Positions 46,443 to 61,262 of a stretch of DNA of 64,000 bases are shown here, piece by piece; position 1 is the stretch's first letter, and each line of letters starts with the position of its first letter. This DNA comes from Botrytis cinerea B05.10 (lineage: Eukaryota; Ascomycota; Leotiomycetes; Helotiales; Sclerotiniaceae), in the NCBI RefSeq assembly GCF_000143535.2, contig NC_037313.1:1061501-1125500 (forward strand), given 5' to 3'. A model generated the notes under the pieces. The model saw nothing but the letters and a program-made list of their open reading frames with translations, had not been told where the DNA came from and made no database searches. The translations under genes and the position numbers were made by a program.

Positions 46443-47861
46443 TTAGTTGTTTTCAGGACGGAGGGAACTAATAAAAATGTTAGTTATTGTAAACTTGTAA
46501 TGATGAATGAATGTAACTTACCGGACAGCCTTTCCTGCTCTCCAGATCTCCAAATCACGGATCTCCTTCATCTCAGCCTCATACTTCTCACGGTAATCCT
46601 TTTGGGAGTTGAACTCAAGGGATCTTTGAGTCTCCTTTCCGGTCTTGACGGAGTCATACAAGTCGTTGAAGACTGGCTTCAAAGCATCCTTGAACTTTCC
46701 GGACCAATCGATAGCACCACGACGAGCAGTGGTAGAGCAAGCCTCGTACATCCAGTCCATACCGTTGGCACCAATCAATGGGTACAAAGATTGAGTAGCC
46801 TCCTCAACAGTCTCGTTGAAAGCTTCACTTGGGCTGTGACCTTGCTCACGGAGAACCTCGTATTGTGCGAGGAACATGCCGTGGATACCACCCATCAAGC
46901 AACCACGCTCACCGTACAAGTCGGAGTAAACCTCCTTCTCGAAGGTGGTCTCGTAGAGGTATCCAGATCCAACACCGACACCGAGAGCGATAGCCTTCTC
47001 TTGTGCCTTACCGGTAACATCTTGGAAAACGGCGATGGAAGAGTTGATACCACGACCCTCACGGAAGAGAGTTCGGACGGTACGTCCAGATCCCTTTGGT
47101 GCAACGAGGATGACATCAACGTCAGTTGGGACATCGACCTTGGTTTGGTCCTTGAAGACTGGGGAGAAACCGTGGGAGAAGTAAAGAGTCTGCAGAAGTC
47201 AGTTTTGGACATTGGACATTAGAAACTTGAACATCTGTCCATACCTTTCCCTTGGTGATCTGGGGCTTAAGTGCTGGCCAAGTTTCACTTTGAGCAGCAT
47301 CAGAAAGCAAGTTCATGATGATGGTACCCTTTGAGATAGCCTCATCGACCTCGAAGAGGTTCTTTCCTGGAACCCAACCATCTTGTTGAGCATCCTTCCA
47401 TGATTGACCGTTCTTTCGTACACCGACCACGACGTTAAGACCGTTATCACGCATGTTCAAAGATTGAGCATGTCCTTGGGAACCGTAACCAATAATGGCC
47501 ATTGTGTCATTCTTGAAGTATTCCTGGAAGACAGATATTAGCAAAAGTCAATGAAGTCAAAGGTTACCAGGTGTAAATCATACCTGGAGTCTCTCAACTG
47601 GCCAGTCGGCTCTCTCTGTTAAATTTGTCAGTTTCCATTAGCATCCAAATTGACATCTGGATCCATACCGTAAACCTTCTCCTTTGTGCCAGCAAAGTCA
47701 ATGGTCTTTACACCTCTGACTTGTTGGGAAGCTCCAACAACAGCACGAGCAGCGGAAGGTCTGGCTGAGGCATTGATAGCAGAGACAAAAGTTCTGCGTG
47801 CTGGTGCAGTCAATTGACGTGCAACTGGTCTAGCGACTCTGGAAAATGTACGGGCGGCCAT
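46443..47861 (-). CDS. ILV5: Ketol-acid reductoisomerase, mitochondrial
   Basis: Five exons: 47669–47861, 47584–47615, 47245–47523, 46522–47189 and 46443–46467, giving 398 residues. The enzyme isomerises and reduces acetolactate and acetohydroxybutyrate in valine, leucine and isoleucine synthesis, in mitochondria. The first ~50 residues form an Arg/Ala/Ser-rich presequence. The NADPH-binding motif GYGSQGHAQSLN, the APKGSGRTVR segment, and Mg/substrate region LYGERGCLMGG are intact. The final 25-base exon is needed: the frame stops at 46518 if read through, but the donor CG|GTAAGT splices to TCCCTCCGTCCTGAAAAC, giving the conserved C-terminus VRSLRPEN. Exon 2 is only 32 bases. Length agrees with yeast Ilv5 (395). 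Confidence 0.95.
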
Positions 47862-49130
47862 TTTGAAGGAAGAAGTGAGTGGAGTTCAAAAAAAAAGGAA
47901 GAATAACAGATGGGTATTTTGAGGTTTAAATCAAAAAGTTGTAGATGTGACTCTTCGTCTTTTTGTTGTGGGCAACAGTAGCTAGGAAATTTTCCTGCCC
48001 GGTTCCGGAGGTACCTCTGACAGGGGTATTCTCCAGTATCGCACTTTCTGTGGGTGGGAAAGTCTTGGCAAGCCAACCGTGCGGGTTGTATTTCAACGTG
48101 TATATGTTGTAGAAAGCGAAAATAATTTATATGGACGAGTACATGCATCTCAAAACTGAACTCGATTTGGTAAATGGTAAAACTTCACCTAAACCTTAAA
48201 TATCGGTATATATCGGTATATATCGTTATATCATAGTTTGCAATATTGTTGCATTTCTCTCTACTATCTAGAAAGATACTCACATACGTAGACAGTCATT
48301 TTCATCCCCATCACTCATACCCATATATAGTTACGTTTCGGAATTATATATATATAAATCGACAATCTAGATGATCTACCTATATCTATCTATCCGAAAG
48401 GAAAGGAAAGGAACGCTATAGTGGAAATTCGGCCACATCACAGCCTCACCCACCCCTCCGGTATTGTTCCGGCCACGGTCCAAGCCGTGCAATAGCTTGT
48501 GTTAGGTTCCAAATAATTGACTACAAGAAACTGGCCTCGCGTGCTCCGACTTGCCTAGTATACCCCGATATATGAATCTATAACAGGAGTGGAGATAGAT
48601 AGATGAAGTTACCAAGTAGAAAGTTGCCATTTACAATATGACTCCTTCACTATGCCTCCATAAACCGGAGAAACCGTAATACTTGCTCGTACGGGGTTGA
48701 TATGAGAATCAGATGTACTCACGAAATGACGCTCCGGTAGTCCTCCGGTAGTCATTGCTCTGGAGGTTTAATCCCCCCTTGCTTGAATTTGGAAAGGTAT
48801 CTGTTTGCATGTATTCATTCATTGCATTTACCACGTTGACTATTTCCCCCGTACTCTCTGGTCCAACACAATGTGTCTGTCTACAGCCACAACACAAAGC
48901 CTGATATAAGATCAACAGCCAAAAAGGCTGCATGAAAGGTTCTCGATCTCCAAATAGAAAAAAAACGCCCACTATGCCCCCGTCCTCATGTTGTGACCTT
49001 ACACATTGGTGCGTGGTGCTGGAAATGTAGCACTTGTCCGGATCGTATAACCCTATCTTGACATCGTTTGTATTGTTGCATAATGCATATTGAAAGCATA
49101 GTAAGTCTCTAATCCATATGCCTTCTCTCT
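47862..49130. other. Intergenic: ILV5 promoter and UBC12 3' flank
   Basis: About 1.3 kb. No supported gene; small repeat of TATATCGG units at about 48199–48232 and TA-rich runs near 48340. Minus-strand frame 48709–49134 lies downstream of UBC12 and has no domain. Confidence 0.45.
47948..47954 (+). promoter_or_regulatory. TGACTCT near-consensus Gcn4/CPC1 element upstream of ILV5
   Basis: About 87 bases before the ILV5 ATG; one mismatch from TGACTCA. Functional role is inference. Confidence 0.3.
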
Positions 49131-49949
49131 TCAAACTTTCAATACTCTGTCGAATGAATCATTCTTGACAGATCCACCCCCCATAGCAGATCTCACGTTC
49201 CGCTTGAATCCCTCTCGGTTTGATCTCAAATCCTCTGCAGCTTCCTTGTTAAGTGGATCCGAGGCGTTTGGTTCGAGGAAAAGGAACTGTTCATCCAGTC
49301 ATTAGTACATAGTAACTTCGCACACCGCAGATACTATAAACATCCAACAAAACCACCCCCCCAAACATACCTGCAATCCAATAACAATCGCTTGTAAGTT
49401 CAATACTGGTTTCCAGTCCTCCCTTAGAATATTCAAACAAATTTTGCCCTCAACGTCGATATTGGGGTGATAGATCTTCTGTTCACAGTTGACTTTGGGT
49501 GGCTCGTGAGGGAACGTTTCGGGAACGGCGAATTTGAATTTGAAGATTCCACCCTTGTACATGCCCTCATCTGGTTCGATATATAGAAAGAAGTTGAGAA
49601 TATCGTCTTCGTCGGGGAAATCGGTGCGCATAGTAGAGGGCAGCGACATTTCAGCAATATCTGACAGCGCACACCGTGATGTTAGTCCTCATACATGCAT
49701 GCCCAATACAATCTCGTTCTGTGCCCTCCCGTATACACTCAAGAGCCTGGAATCTGTTCATCTTACCTTTCTGCAATCTAAGTTGTGCGGCCGTAACCTT
49801 CTTCTTCTTAATACCCGCAGCAGCATCAGCATTTGCCTCTTGCTGCTGTTTTTGTTTCTGCGTACAATGTCAGTATTCCGAACGCGTTACAAATTGTTAC
49901 CAAGATCCCAGTTCTGAAGCACACATACCATAGACCATATCTTCAACAT
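49131..49949 (-). CDS. UBC12: NEDD8-conjugating enzyme E2
   Basis: Exons 49929–49949, 49767–49857, 49371–49660 and 49131–49286 encode 185 residues. UBC12 transfers NEDD8/Rub1 to cullins. The N-terminus MLKIWSMKQKQQQ is the Ubc12-specific extension that docks on the E1; the UBC fold follows with [16 protein letters not shown], then [19 protein letters not shown] with the catalytic Cys, [15 protein letters not shown] and [15 protein letters not shown]. The four exons keep phase, and length matches family (about 180). The first exon is 21 bases. The C-terminus carries a short Gly/Ser tail not typical of yeast. Confidence 0.94.
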
Positions 49950-51130
49950 CTTGACTATCGATGACACTATAAGTAGAGTGTTGAGAGTGCAATTCTGGAG
50001 TTGGGAAGTTGAGAATTATATTGTAGGTATTGGAATGATGTTTGAGAAATGACGTTTAACAATGCGAGAAAAGTAAGCGAGAAGGTCGTTTTGTACCTGA
50101 TTATAAAAGTATAGGAACTTGAGAAAGTGAATAGCTCCAGTCTGTCGTATCAAAATGATGTTATAGAATGTTGTGACTTGTCAAATATACAATTATACAG
50201 TTGCTACAGTAGGATTTTTTGGTTGCTGACGCCTTGCCGAAAGATATGAGCCAGGCTGGCGGGGTTCGGTTTCTTATCAAAAGCATCACGCGAGTGGCCA
50301 ACCCGTTTTTGTGCCACATGTAAGGTCCGTATCCCAAGAAACTTATACATTAGAATCAAGTTATTCACTCAAATCATTATGTGTGGTCAGACTCTCTAAT
50401 ATACTCAGCTCAGTTGATATATTGAGACCATCTGAAGCACTCAATTCAGTTGAGATATCCAGAGCCTGTAATATACTTGGTTTAATTGATACATTCAAAT
50501 TCTCTAAAATATTCAGATCATTCTGTATATTCGGACTCTCTAATATACTCACTCAGCTCAGTTGATATATTCAGACTCTCTAACATACTCAGTTCAGTTG
50601 ATACATTCAAAGTCTCTAATGTAGTCAAATCATTTTGTGTATTCAAAGTATCTAATATACTCAAATCATTCTGTGCATTCAGACCATCTAAAGTTCTCAA
50701 TTCAGTTGGTACATTCAAATCATTATAAACATTTACGCAAATTTCTCATGGTTTGACGCAGTGCACATTGGATTCTTCATGAAAGATGTCATCTAGCTCA
50801 ATAGATACGAATGATTATTCATTCATAAGGGTATTCAATAGTATTAAACGGAAACGCCTACTCAAACATGCAATATAGAGAGACCGCCTAGGAAGAAGAA
50901 AAAATCTGAAAACTCCCATATGTGAAGCAAAAATGCAAAAATGGTTGCTTGATGTAGATTCACGCGCTGTTTCCTTTCCAATGATAGGTGCTCACGCTCC
51001 GTATAAAGGGTCCATCCTCCTCTCCGCCCCCCCCCCCAATTTTGTGAAAAAGAAACATCTATTACTCATAACCTTTTAATGTTACGAGTACCGATATTTC
51101 CTTCTAGAGTATGTATGATATAAGTCTTGT
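49950..51130. other. Intergenic with a 36-bp minisatellite
   Basis: UBC12 promoter on the left, 3' flank of the chitin synthase on the right; contains the minisatellite listed separately and a C9 run near 51030. No ATG-initiated gene supported. Confidence 0.5.
50366..50725 (-). repeat. 36-bp tandem repeat encoding 12-residue units on the minus strand
   Basis: About ten imperfect 36-base units. On the minus strand they read as N-V/T/A-S/Q-T/N-E/D-L-S-x-L-E/D-x-L, for example NTQNDLTTLETL and NVSTELSMLESL. The frame is open across the array except for a 4-base duplication (ACTC, about 50547–50554) that shifts it once. No in-frame ATG or splice acceptor was found upstream, where a TGA lies in frame. 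Confidence 0.85.
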
Positions 51131-54095
<2,965 letters not shown>

Positions 54096-57000
54096 GGTTG
54101 TAGAAAATAATCAAGAACCCCTTCTTGAGTGATCGAGATTATACAAATGTTAAGTGTAGTATCAATACTGACAAAATCTTTGAGATTTTATCAATACTTG
54201 ATGGATGAGAAATGGAACAAAAGAGGAGTGTTGGTTGTGTCCAAGATTCAGAGGTATATTCTCGTATGGCGGTGTCAATCCGTGGGCTTCAGGAACGGAC
54301 GGTCAGATAGATCGAATCGACCCTCTCCTTGGCAAGCGAAGCAAAAGAGTGAATGTAGTTCAACCCGAAATTCTTTATTCTGATTCACGAATAGAACACG
54401 CAGTCAAAATGTAAAGCACCAGCGATGGTACCAAGGTGTGGAAGAGAGGATGAGAAGAAGAAGTCGAAGAAGAAAAGAATGGTGGATGAATCTTCTCCTC
54501 TCAAAAAGTGAAGTGGTGAAGTGGTGAAGATATGAAGAAAGGCTCCGAAAGGGTAATAAAAAAGCAACCCTGTTTCAGATTCTTGAAGTCAATAAAAAAA
54601 TAGGAGGGATGGAATGGATTCCTTATGATTTAGTTTGTTGTCTTGGGCTCCGCTATTTTCAAATCCCTTCAATGATTTTTTGGTATTCGGAACCCTGAAA
54701 GCAACTGGAGAGTTCTTTACCGATTTTTGATCGTAAGCAAGGCGAAATGAGGTGGAATAAAGAGATTTGAACCAATGAAAAGATGGAAAGGTGTTGCATC
54801 GGTGGACTGCCAGAATCTTATTATTATTATTATTGTGAATGTGAATGTGAATGTGTGAAGATGGTGAATCTGTATGTTGACTGCGCCTCGCCTCGCCTTG
54901 GAAAGTTTATTGATTCTAATTGTAAATCTATATGCACCATCATTACCCATCTCCCCATCTCCATGCTGCGGCTGGGTTTCATCCGTCCAATCTTCATTCT
55001 TGACGTTCAAGAATTGCGTATACGTATCTACAACTGTCTCGTATTCTGGCAAACACGATGAAGGGACGAGGAAGGCTTGGATCGTGTCGACGCTCCTCTC
55101 CCAAGGTCTTCTCTTTGCCCCTTCACGGACTTGCTCGTACTTCACAACGCCTTCATGGCAGATGGCAGATGGCAGATGGAATATGGCATGTCGTGTAATA
55201 TTAACTGTCTCCTGGGAAGAGTCGCGTTTACAGAGTACAATGCGATGAAGTGCAAGCTTAACCCCTTTAACCAGCGTCTTGGTCTGATAATCATGTGCGA
55301 TCATTGGCTGTTCTTGCGCTTTGGTTTCAGCTGTTAGAGCTCACCTGCCTATGAAATGTCAGATCAACAACATCACAAGTCTCGTACATCATCGTGTCGC
55401 ATCAAGGGCTTTTCTCATTGGGGGGCGAGTGGCCATCGATCAACCACAGGGTCTTCTTCTTAGACTTCACTGCACATTTCATGAAATCATCGTTGTTCTC
55501 TCGCACCCAAACAAACAAGTCGTTGGCAGCGTCTGACAGAGTTACTCTGTACATTATCCAGCGCCACCGCTGCGGCTACTTCCCGAATGTCAGGTATTGC
55601 TCTGTCTATTAATAGACTGTGTGCTATTCTAGAAGAAGCTAATTAAATGGGGTAAAATACTAGACCGACCAAGGAAAGTTCCTGGATCTATGGACCGTGG
55701 GAATGAAGCTCTCATAAGGATAAGGATAAGGATTTGAATATGGACAGTAGAGTACTTCTTAGCTGCAGACTGTCAGTACGTAGTGTTGTGGATGTTGACA
55801 GCAGCTTCATCCCATGTTTGTCCACTGACTGTTGACTGCTTGTATCTCATTCATGATGGATGATGCTTCATGCTTCATCTGCAGGTATAAAGTGGGAACA
55901 TCCCAAAAGCGGGCAGGGGAGGAGAACGATTCAACAGCACGATAAATTCAGGGGAAAGTGTGGCCTGGGTTCTAAGGTATCACAAGCCTCCCGCGCAAAT
56001 CGGTAGAGTGAAAATTCTGCTTTACGTGACCATCGAAAATGAAGAAGAGCACTCGAGTGCTTCTGGAGTACTGGGTGGTATCTATCCAATATGAGCGGAC
56101 ATCCTCACTACATTATGATCCAGAATCCAGTGTTTTGTAATTTCCTCGTCAACACGCACGGGTTACTGCTGTCTAACGGCAGGTCATTTTTACCGAAGCA
56201 CCCTTTACTAGCTGCTTCAGATTTGGGGAGAAGATAACTTTCGTTCAATTTCCACTTGACAAATCCACACAATAGCAAGAGCAACGTCGAAGCATTAATA
56301 CGTCAATGACTCCTGGAAACGTCTGATCTCTTGTTCAAAAAGTTCAGAGACCGCTTTTACGTCTGTGGTGTTTCATTCTTCCACAAACCACCCACGTCGA
56401 TATCTTACAAACAACGATGCTCTGGGTTCTGGGTAGTACGATGGCACCGCAGACATTTCTAACTGGCTTGTTTGCTCACTGCAGATATTAGGATCTGAAA
56501 TTCCAGAGCTATTGATCTACCAGACCAAGACGCGGGCCGCAAGGGGCATGATTAAAATTATCCGTATAATTTGCCAACGGCTGTGGATTTTACTGAACAC
56601 ACGCGGCGTATGCCCATCCCTCAATATAATTTACTCTCGCTGAATCAGAACAGAACAGAACAGCACAGTCAAAGATGTCTGCCCAGTATTGTGCGGCTGT
56701 CAGTGATGCGGGCTGAAGCAAAAGGATGCAATAAATTGATAGAGCAAGCGATATCTAGGTAGGTCGCTCCAGAATGGCACAGCGTGAGTACCTCGTAGGT
56801 ATTGAATGGCAGAGCAACGCACACGATAATACCTCTGGAGGCCTTGTAGGAGAGCACCGCAGACCACAATTCTTGCACTTTCTTTGGAATCCATGGCTCT
56901 TTCGTAGATACATGAATATATGTATATATGTGCATTATATGTACATGAGATATACGCAGAATGGTATTGCCTAGGCAACGTTGGCCAGTCTTTTCCTCCC

Positions 57001-57950
57001 GTTGCATCTGATTTGTGATTTGTCAATCGGAACTGCAGAGTTTTGCATAAATCGTTGGAGATTGGTTTTTGTTCTCACATTGTGGAATAACTCTCGCTCT
57101 TCCTCTTCCTCTTCCCCTGCCACCAAGCGTAATGACACCGGGCGTTCCATATCTCCCATGTATCCCATCCCTCTTGCGAAGGACACCCTCACATTTTACA
57201 AGCCTATCAAACCATCCAGCCTAGCCCCCCCCCAACTCTCTAACCCAAAAGCAAATTAGATCCATTTTTCCTCGCTATTCTCGCCCTCAATCGCCAAAGG
57301 CAACAAAATCTGCCCGGGTGGTTTGCTTATTTGCTTCTTGACCAACTGCTCGTCGCACTTGCAATGTGCTCCTTACTAATGATAGATTGATCTCCATCAA
57401 TTCACCCCAATCTCATCGACACCATCACAATTCATCGCAAATGATCATCACGACTACCAGTTCGACCGTTTAATCCCCCTCATCGCCGGTCTAGATTCAG
57501 TCGTCAATGTAGATGGAGTCGTAATCGACCTTGTTTCCGACCGCAATAATAAGAGTTCGCTCAAACCAACACTCGTTTAACATCTTGCCTACTTTACTTT
57601 CCACCTCGACATCGCGACCGTATCGTATCGTGTCGTGTCGTATCACTTCGTTCTTTCAGCGCCGGCAACATCCATTTGAGTTTCGATCAATTCATCTTTA
57701 CTTTTACGATTTTTCATTTCATTGCTCTCGCAGCTTATACCCAATTCGACTTTTCTTTTTCTGTTCCCACCACTCACCTTCCTCGAGCCGGCTCTCTTCC
57801 GTTGTCTTTAACCAACAATCACATACAGGCTAAGCCTTCAAGCACCAACACCTTTCGATTTCCTCGATTTATCCCAAAGCCAACCTTGACTCCTTCACTC
57901 TCAATTTATTTAATACGGCATCGTAGAATATCGCACTCGGGACCGGAAAG
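54096..57950. other. Long divergent intergenic region between chitin synthase and OPY2
   Basis: About 3.9 kb with no supported gene. Short repeats include (TTA)n and (TGTGAA)n near 54818–54860 and (GCAGATG)n near 55158–55180. Long leaders and promoters of both divergent genes are the simplest content. Frames up to 195 codons (54717–55304 minus) have no domain and read through the repeats. Confidence 0.45.
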
Positions 57951-59178
57951 ATGGCGTATTACGAATGTAGGTCAAATTCTTCGCAAGGTAATAATTTGTT
58001 GCTAATCAATTGCAGCATCTTTCCCTACTCTATTTCGACGATGTGTTGAATGCGATGGAGCCAGTCCAGCATGTCCGAGTTGTGCCGATGATGAGATTTG
58101 TTCCCTCGTCCCACCGACTTGTACAGCATGTCAACAGACTGTGTGTGTGGCTTCCTCTGCTGCACCTTCGACGACTGTTAGTTCGTCTTCATCGTCAAAA
58201 TCCGGTCCAAATGCAGGCGCTATTGCGGGAGGAGTTATCGGCGGAGTCTTAGCTGTCGCAACCGTTACTTATCTCGTATGGAGGTTCTGCATCAAAACGA
58301 AACGACAACAATTCGAGCAAGATGATTGGATAGAGAACCAAGAGCAAGCCAATGCAGAGAAAGATTTCGCAATGCGAAGGGACGCAAGAGCTTCTACGCA
58401 TACTGTTGGATCAATTGCATCGACAGTGCTGACACGAGCATCGAACATCATTCAAATCGCATACATCCCAGGTGTCACCAACAGATCCACTCCATCCACT
58501 CCAGGTCTCCTTGTTCCTCCGGTTCCTCCGATCCCAATTGCTCTATCAAACTCATCTGGATCGCCAAGATATGAGCAAGAACATTTCTTCATGCCAGGAG
58601 ATCTACGTGACTCAACGTACAGTGGAATTAGTGCAATTGGGGAACGAAACTCGTACGCACGGAATAGTGTGGCGTCTACTATTTACGGAAAACAAGCTAT
58701 CGTATCACCCGTTCCAGCGCAGACAGTCATCCGAGGAAAAGCAGCTGTTGTCAGTGTCAACAAAGCCGGTGGAGGTTCGTCTGGCGGCACCATCACACCA
58801 CCAGTTCCAAGCGTTGATTTCAAAAAATACTCTGAAAACCCACCAAGCCCAGCATTCTCTGTGGGCAGTACATTCTTGAATGCTGCTAGTGCTGCGACGA
58901 TGACCAAACCACAAGTCATTCGAGTGAATTCTAGCTTGTCAAAAGCAACTTCACTTGAGCCTACAAAACCCACAGGAGTCCCATCATCGTTATTTCCCCG
59001 AGACTCTAATGCTATCACTTTAATCGAGGATGGCACCCCAATCACACCTCAAGGACCTTTTAGTGATCCTCCCGACACGAGTCGAAAATCAGACGCTAGT
59101 TTATCAGCCATGACACAAGATGCAACAAAAAAGTCACAAGGGGATGTATTCTCAGACCAACATGAAGTAAAGGAATAG
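57951..59178 (+). CDS. OPY2: Opy2-like single-pass membrane anchor
   Basis: Exons 57951–57966 and 58016–59178 encode 392 residues. Opy2 recruits Ste50 to the plasma membrane in HOG and filamentation MAPK signalling. The short first exon supplies MAYYE and joins in frame to a Cys-rich external head: RRCVECDGASPACPSC, ADDEICSLVPPTC and TACQQTVC, the spacing typical of the Opy2 N-terminal domain, with no signal peptide. A Ser-rich stalk follows, then one helix (AGAIAGGVIGGVLAVATVTY) with a basic RFCIKTKRQQ stop-transfer. The ~290-residue cytoplasmic tail is Ser/Thr/Pro-rich and contains DWIENQEQANAEKDFAMRRD plus several short acidic/hydrophobic segments that could bind Ste50 RA domains. Assignment rests on the Cys pattern and topology. 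Confidence 0.8.
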
Positions 59179-60384
59179 CGGGTCATCTTTTGATACGACA
59201 TATTTCTTTTGGGAAGCGATTTTGACATAGGAGGTCACCCGTCTGGTTACGATTTGGTTTACTTGTTTCTTTCAACCCTCTATGTACTTGGAGGAGGGGC
59301 GGATCCCCATTTTGATGGTTCACAAATGGTGTGGTAGGGTGTTCAAGGGGTATCTTATGATTGGCAATGATTTGTTATTTTTTTTGAGTGATTTTTTTTT
59401 CTGGGGATGTGTTTTTTATATCATCCTATCTTGGTACTTTACCTACTTTTGAAGGATTCCATAGACGATGTCAATACCAATGAATCTGTTCAGCAATTTT
59501 AAGGGATGTAAAATGAAGTGGGATGATGGAATGTTTGCATGTGATGTTTTATTGTAATACGTAGGAATAATATATATATATTTTTTTTTTCAGAGAAAGG
59601 AGGAGTGGCTTTGTTGTATGTTGGGAATGATATAGGTGATACTGTGGTACTGCTGCATGCAGTATTGCAGGACACGAGGGAAAGATGTTGAAAGTGAAAG
59701 TGAAAGTTAAAGCGGCAGAGATGGATATAGATATTTAGATATTTAGGTAGGTAGGTAGAGAGATAGAGGGATAGAGGAATGGATGATTTGTTGTGAATTT
59801 GGAATTTGGAATTTGGAATTTGAGGGTATGGTAATGGTAATGGTAATGGCAATGTATGTATGTATATGAAATTGTATCATTCATAGGCGCAGGATATTGT
59901 GGTGGTGTGTAGCTTGGTTTGGGGAGGAAGGGAGAGGGAGAGGGAGAGGGAGAGGGGGAGAGAGTAGTAGATATGATATGTATGTTTGTATGTTTGTTTG
60001 TTTATTACAGGAGTAGTGATAGATAGATAGGTGTAGGAATTGGAATTTGGAATTGAAATTGGAAGTGGAAGTGGAAGTGGAAGAGGTGTTGGAATGGGTT
60101 TTAATGGTATATGTTTATATTTTACATTTTTATTTTATTTTATTTATTTTATATACAGCTGATTGGATTGGATTGTAGAAGTTTGTGACTGGTGTTTTCG
60201 TGCGATTTGCGTTCAGATATCGTGGCTGACTATTGACTATGGTTCTTAAACTGATTGTACCTAGTGGAGTAGTAGGTTCGTTGGGTATTTGGGTATTTGA
60301 TTATTTGATTAATTATTTGAACATTGGAACATTGGAACACTTGAACACTTGATCATTTATTGGGTCGATTTGGCATGGCAGAGT

Positions 60385-60417
60385 ATAGCATAGCATAGCA
60401 TAGCATAGCATAGCATG
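60385..60417. repeat. Pentanucleotide repeat (TAGCA)n
   Basis: Six to seven copies of TAGCA, followed by ATATGATATG units. Confidence 0.85.
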
Positions 60418-61203
60418 ATATAGCATGAGATGATATGATATGATATAATGCAATAAAATGCCTCGTCTCGTCTTGTCCTTTCTTGGGACGTCTTGGTAGG
60501 CAGGTCGTCTGGGTAGGTACCTAGTAAATAAATAAATAAATGGCATGGGAAAGAAAATGTAGGTTTATGCATCTTCTCTCGTTTATGCATTTTGGGGAAT
60601 CTGTGGTAGGTTTTGGGATTGGGTTGTGGGTTTGAAGGCGAGGCGAGGCAAGGCAAGGCGATTCAGATTTCGCAATTCGTAATTTGTGAGGTTGGGGAGG
60701 GGAGGGGAGGGGAGGAGGTGAGGAGAGGAGGAAGGGTTCTTGGGAAATTGGGAAGTTGGGTATTGGGGGGCTCGCTACCGGTGTTTTTGGGGGGAAGACA
60801 GAGAGAGAGAGAGAGGGCGAGAAATAGAAAGAAAGAAGGGAAGAAAGACAGAGAGAGAGAGAGGAAGATGAAAAGGTAAAAATTGGAGGTAGGAGGTGTG
60901 GTGTGGTGTGGTGTGGTGTGGGACTAGTAGGTACTAGACTAACTAGGTGGCTAGGTAGGTACGTACTTCTAGAGTCTGGATTGGATATTCGATACAGACA
61001 TAATGGCCGAGACTGCGAGATTGATTTGATAGATTGGTAGCTTCGTAGATTGGTAGATGGGGAGAATATCAGAAATTGGATTTTCGCTTCATCTTACTGC
61101 CCTTACCTAGGTACGTACTCACTCTTCTTCTGGTGTTTTTCATTCAATTGGGTCTTGGATGGGTTCTTGTACATATCACATCTGATTTTAGTCGGTTGGT
61201 TGT

Positions 61204-61262
61204 TGGGGTTGGGGTTGAGATTGGGATTGGGATTGGGATTGGGATTGAGATTGAGATTGGGA
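61204..61262. repeat. Hexanucleotide repeat (TTGGGA)n / (TTGAGA)n
   Basis: Four to five TTGGGA units flanked by TTGGGG and TTGAGA variants. The plus strand has four GGG runs spaced three bases apart, a G-quadruplex-competent pattern. It is not the fungal telomere repeat TTAGGG. Confidence 0.85.

Noticed and set aside
46500..47222. 240-codon plus-strand open frame
   Set aside because: Antisense to ILV5 exon 4; produced by strong codon bias of the real gene, no domain.
54717..55304. 195-codon minus-strand frame
   Set aside because: It crosses (TTA)n and (TGTGAA)n repeats, has no domain, and no splice partners.
61204..61262. Interstitial telomere
   Set aside because: Unit is TTGGGA, not TTAGGG, and no degenerate TTAGGG copies flank it.
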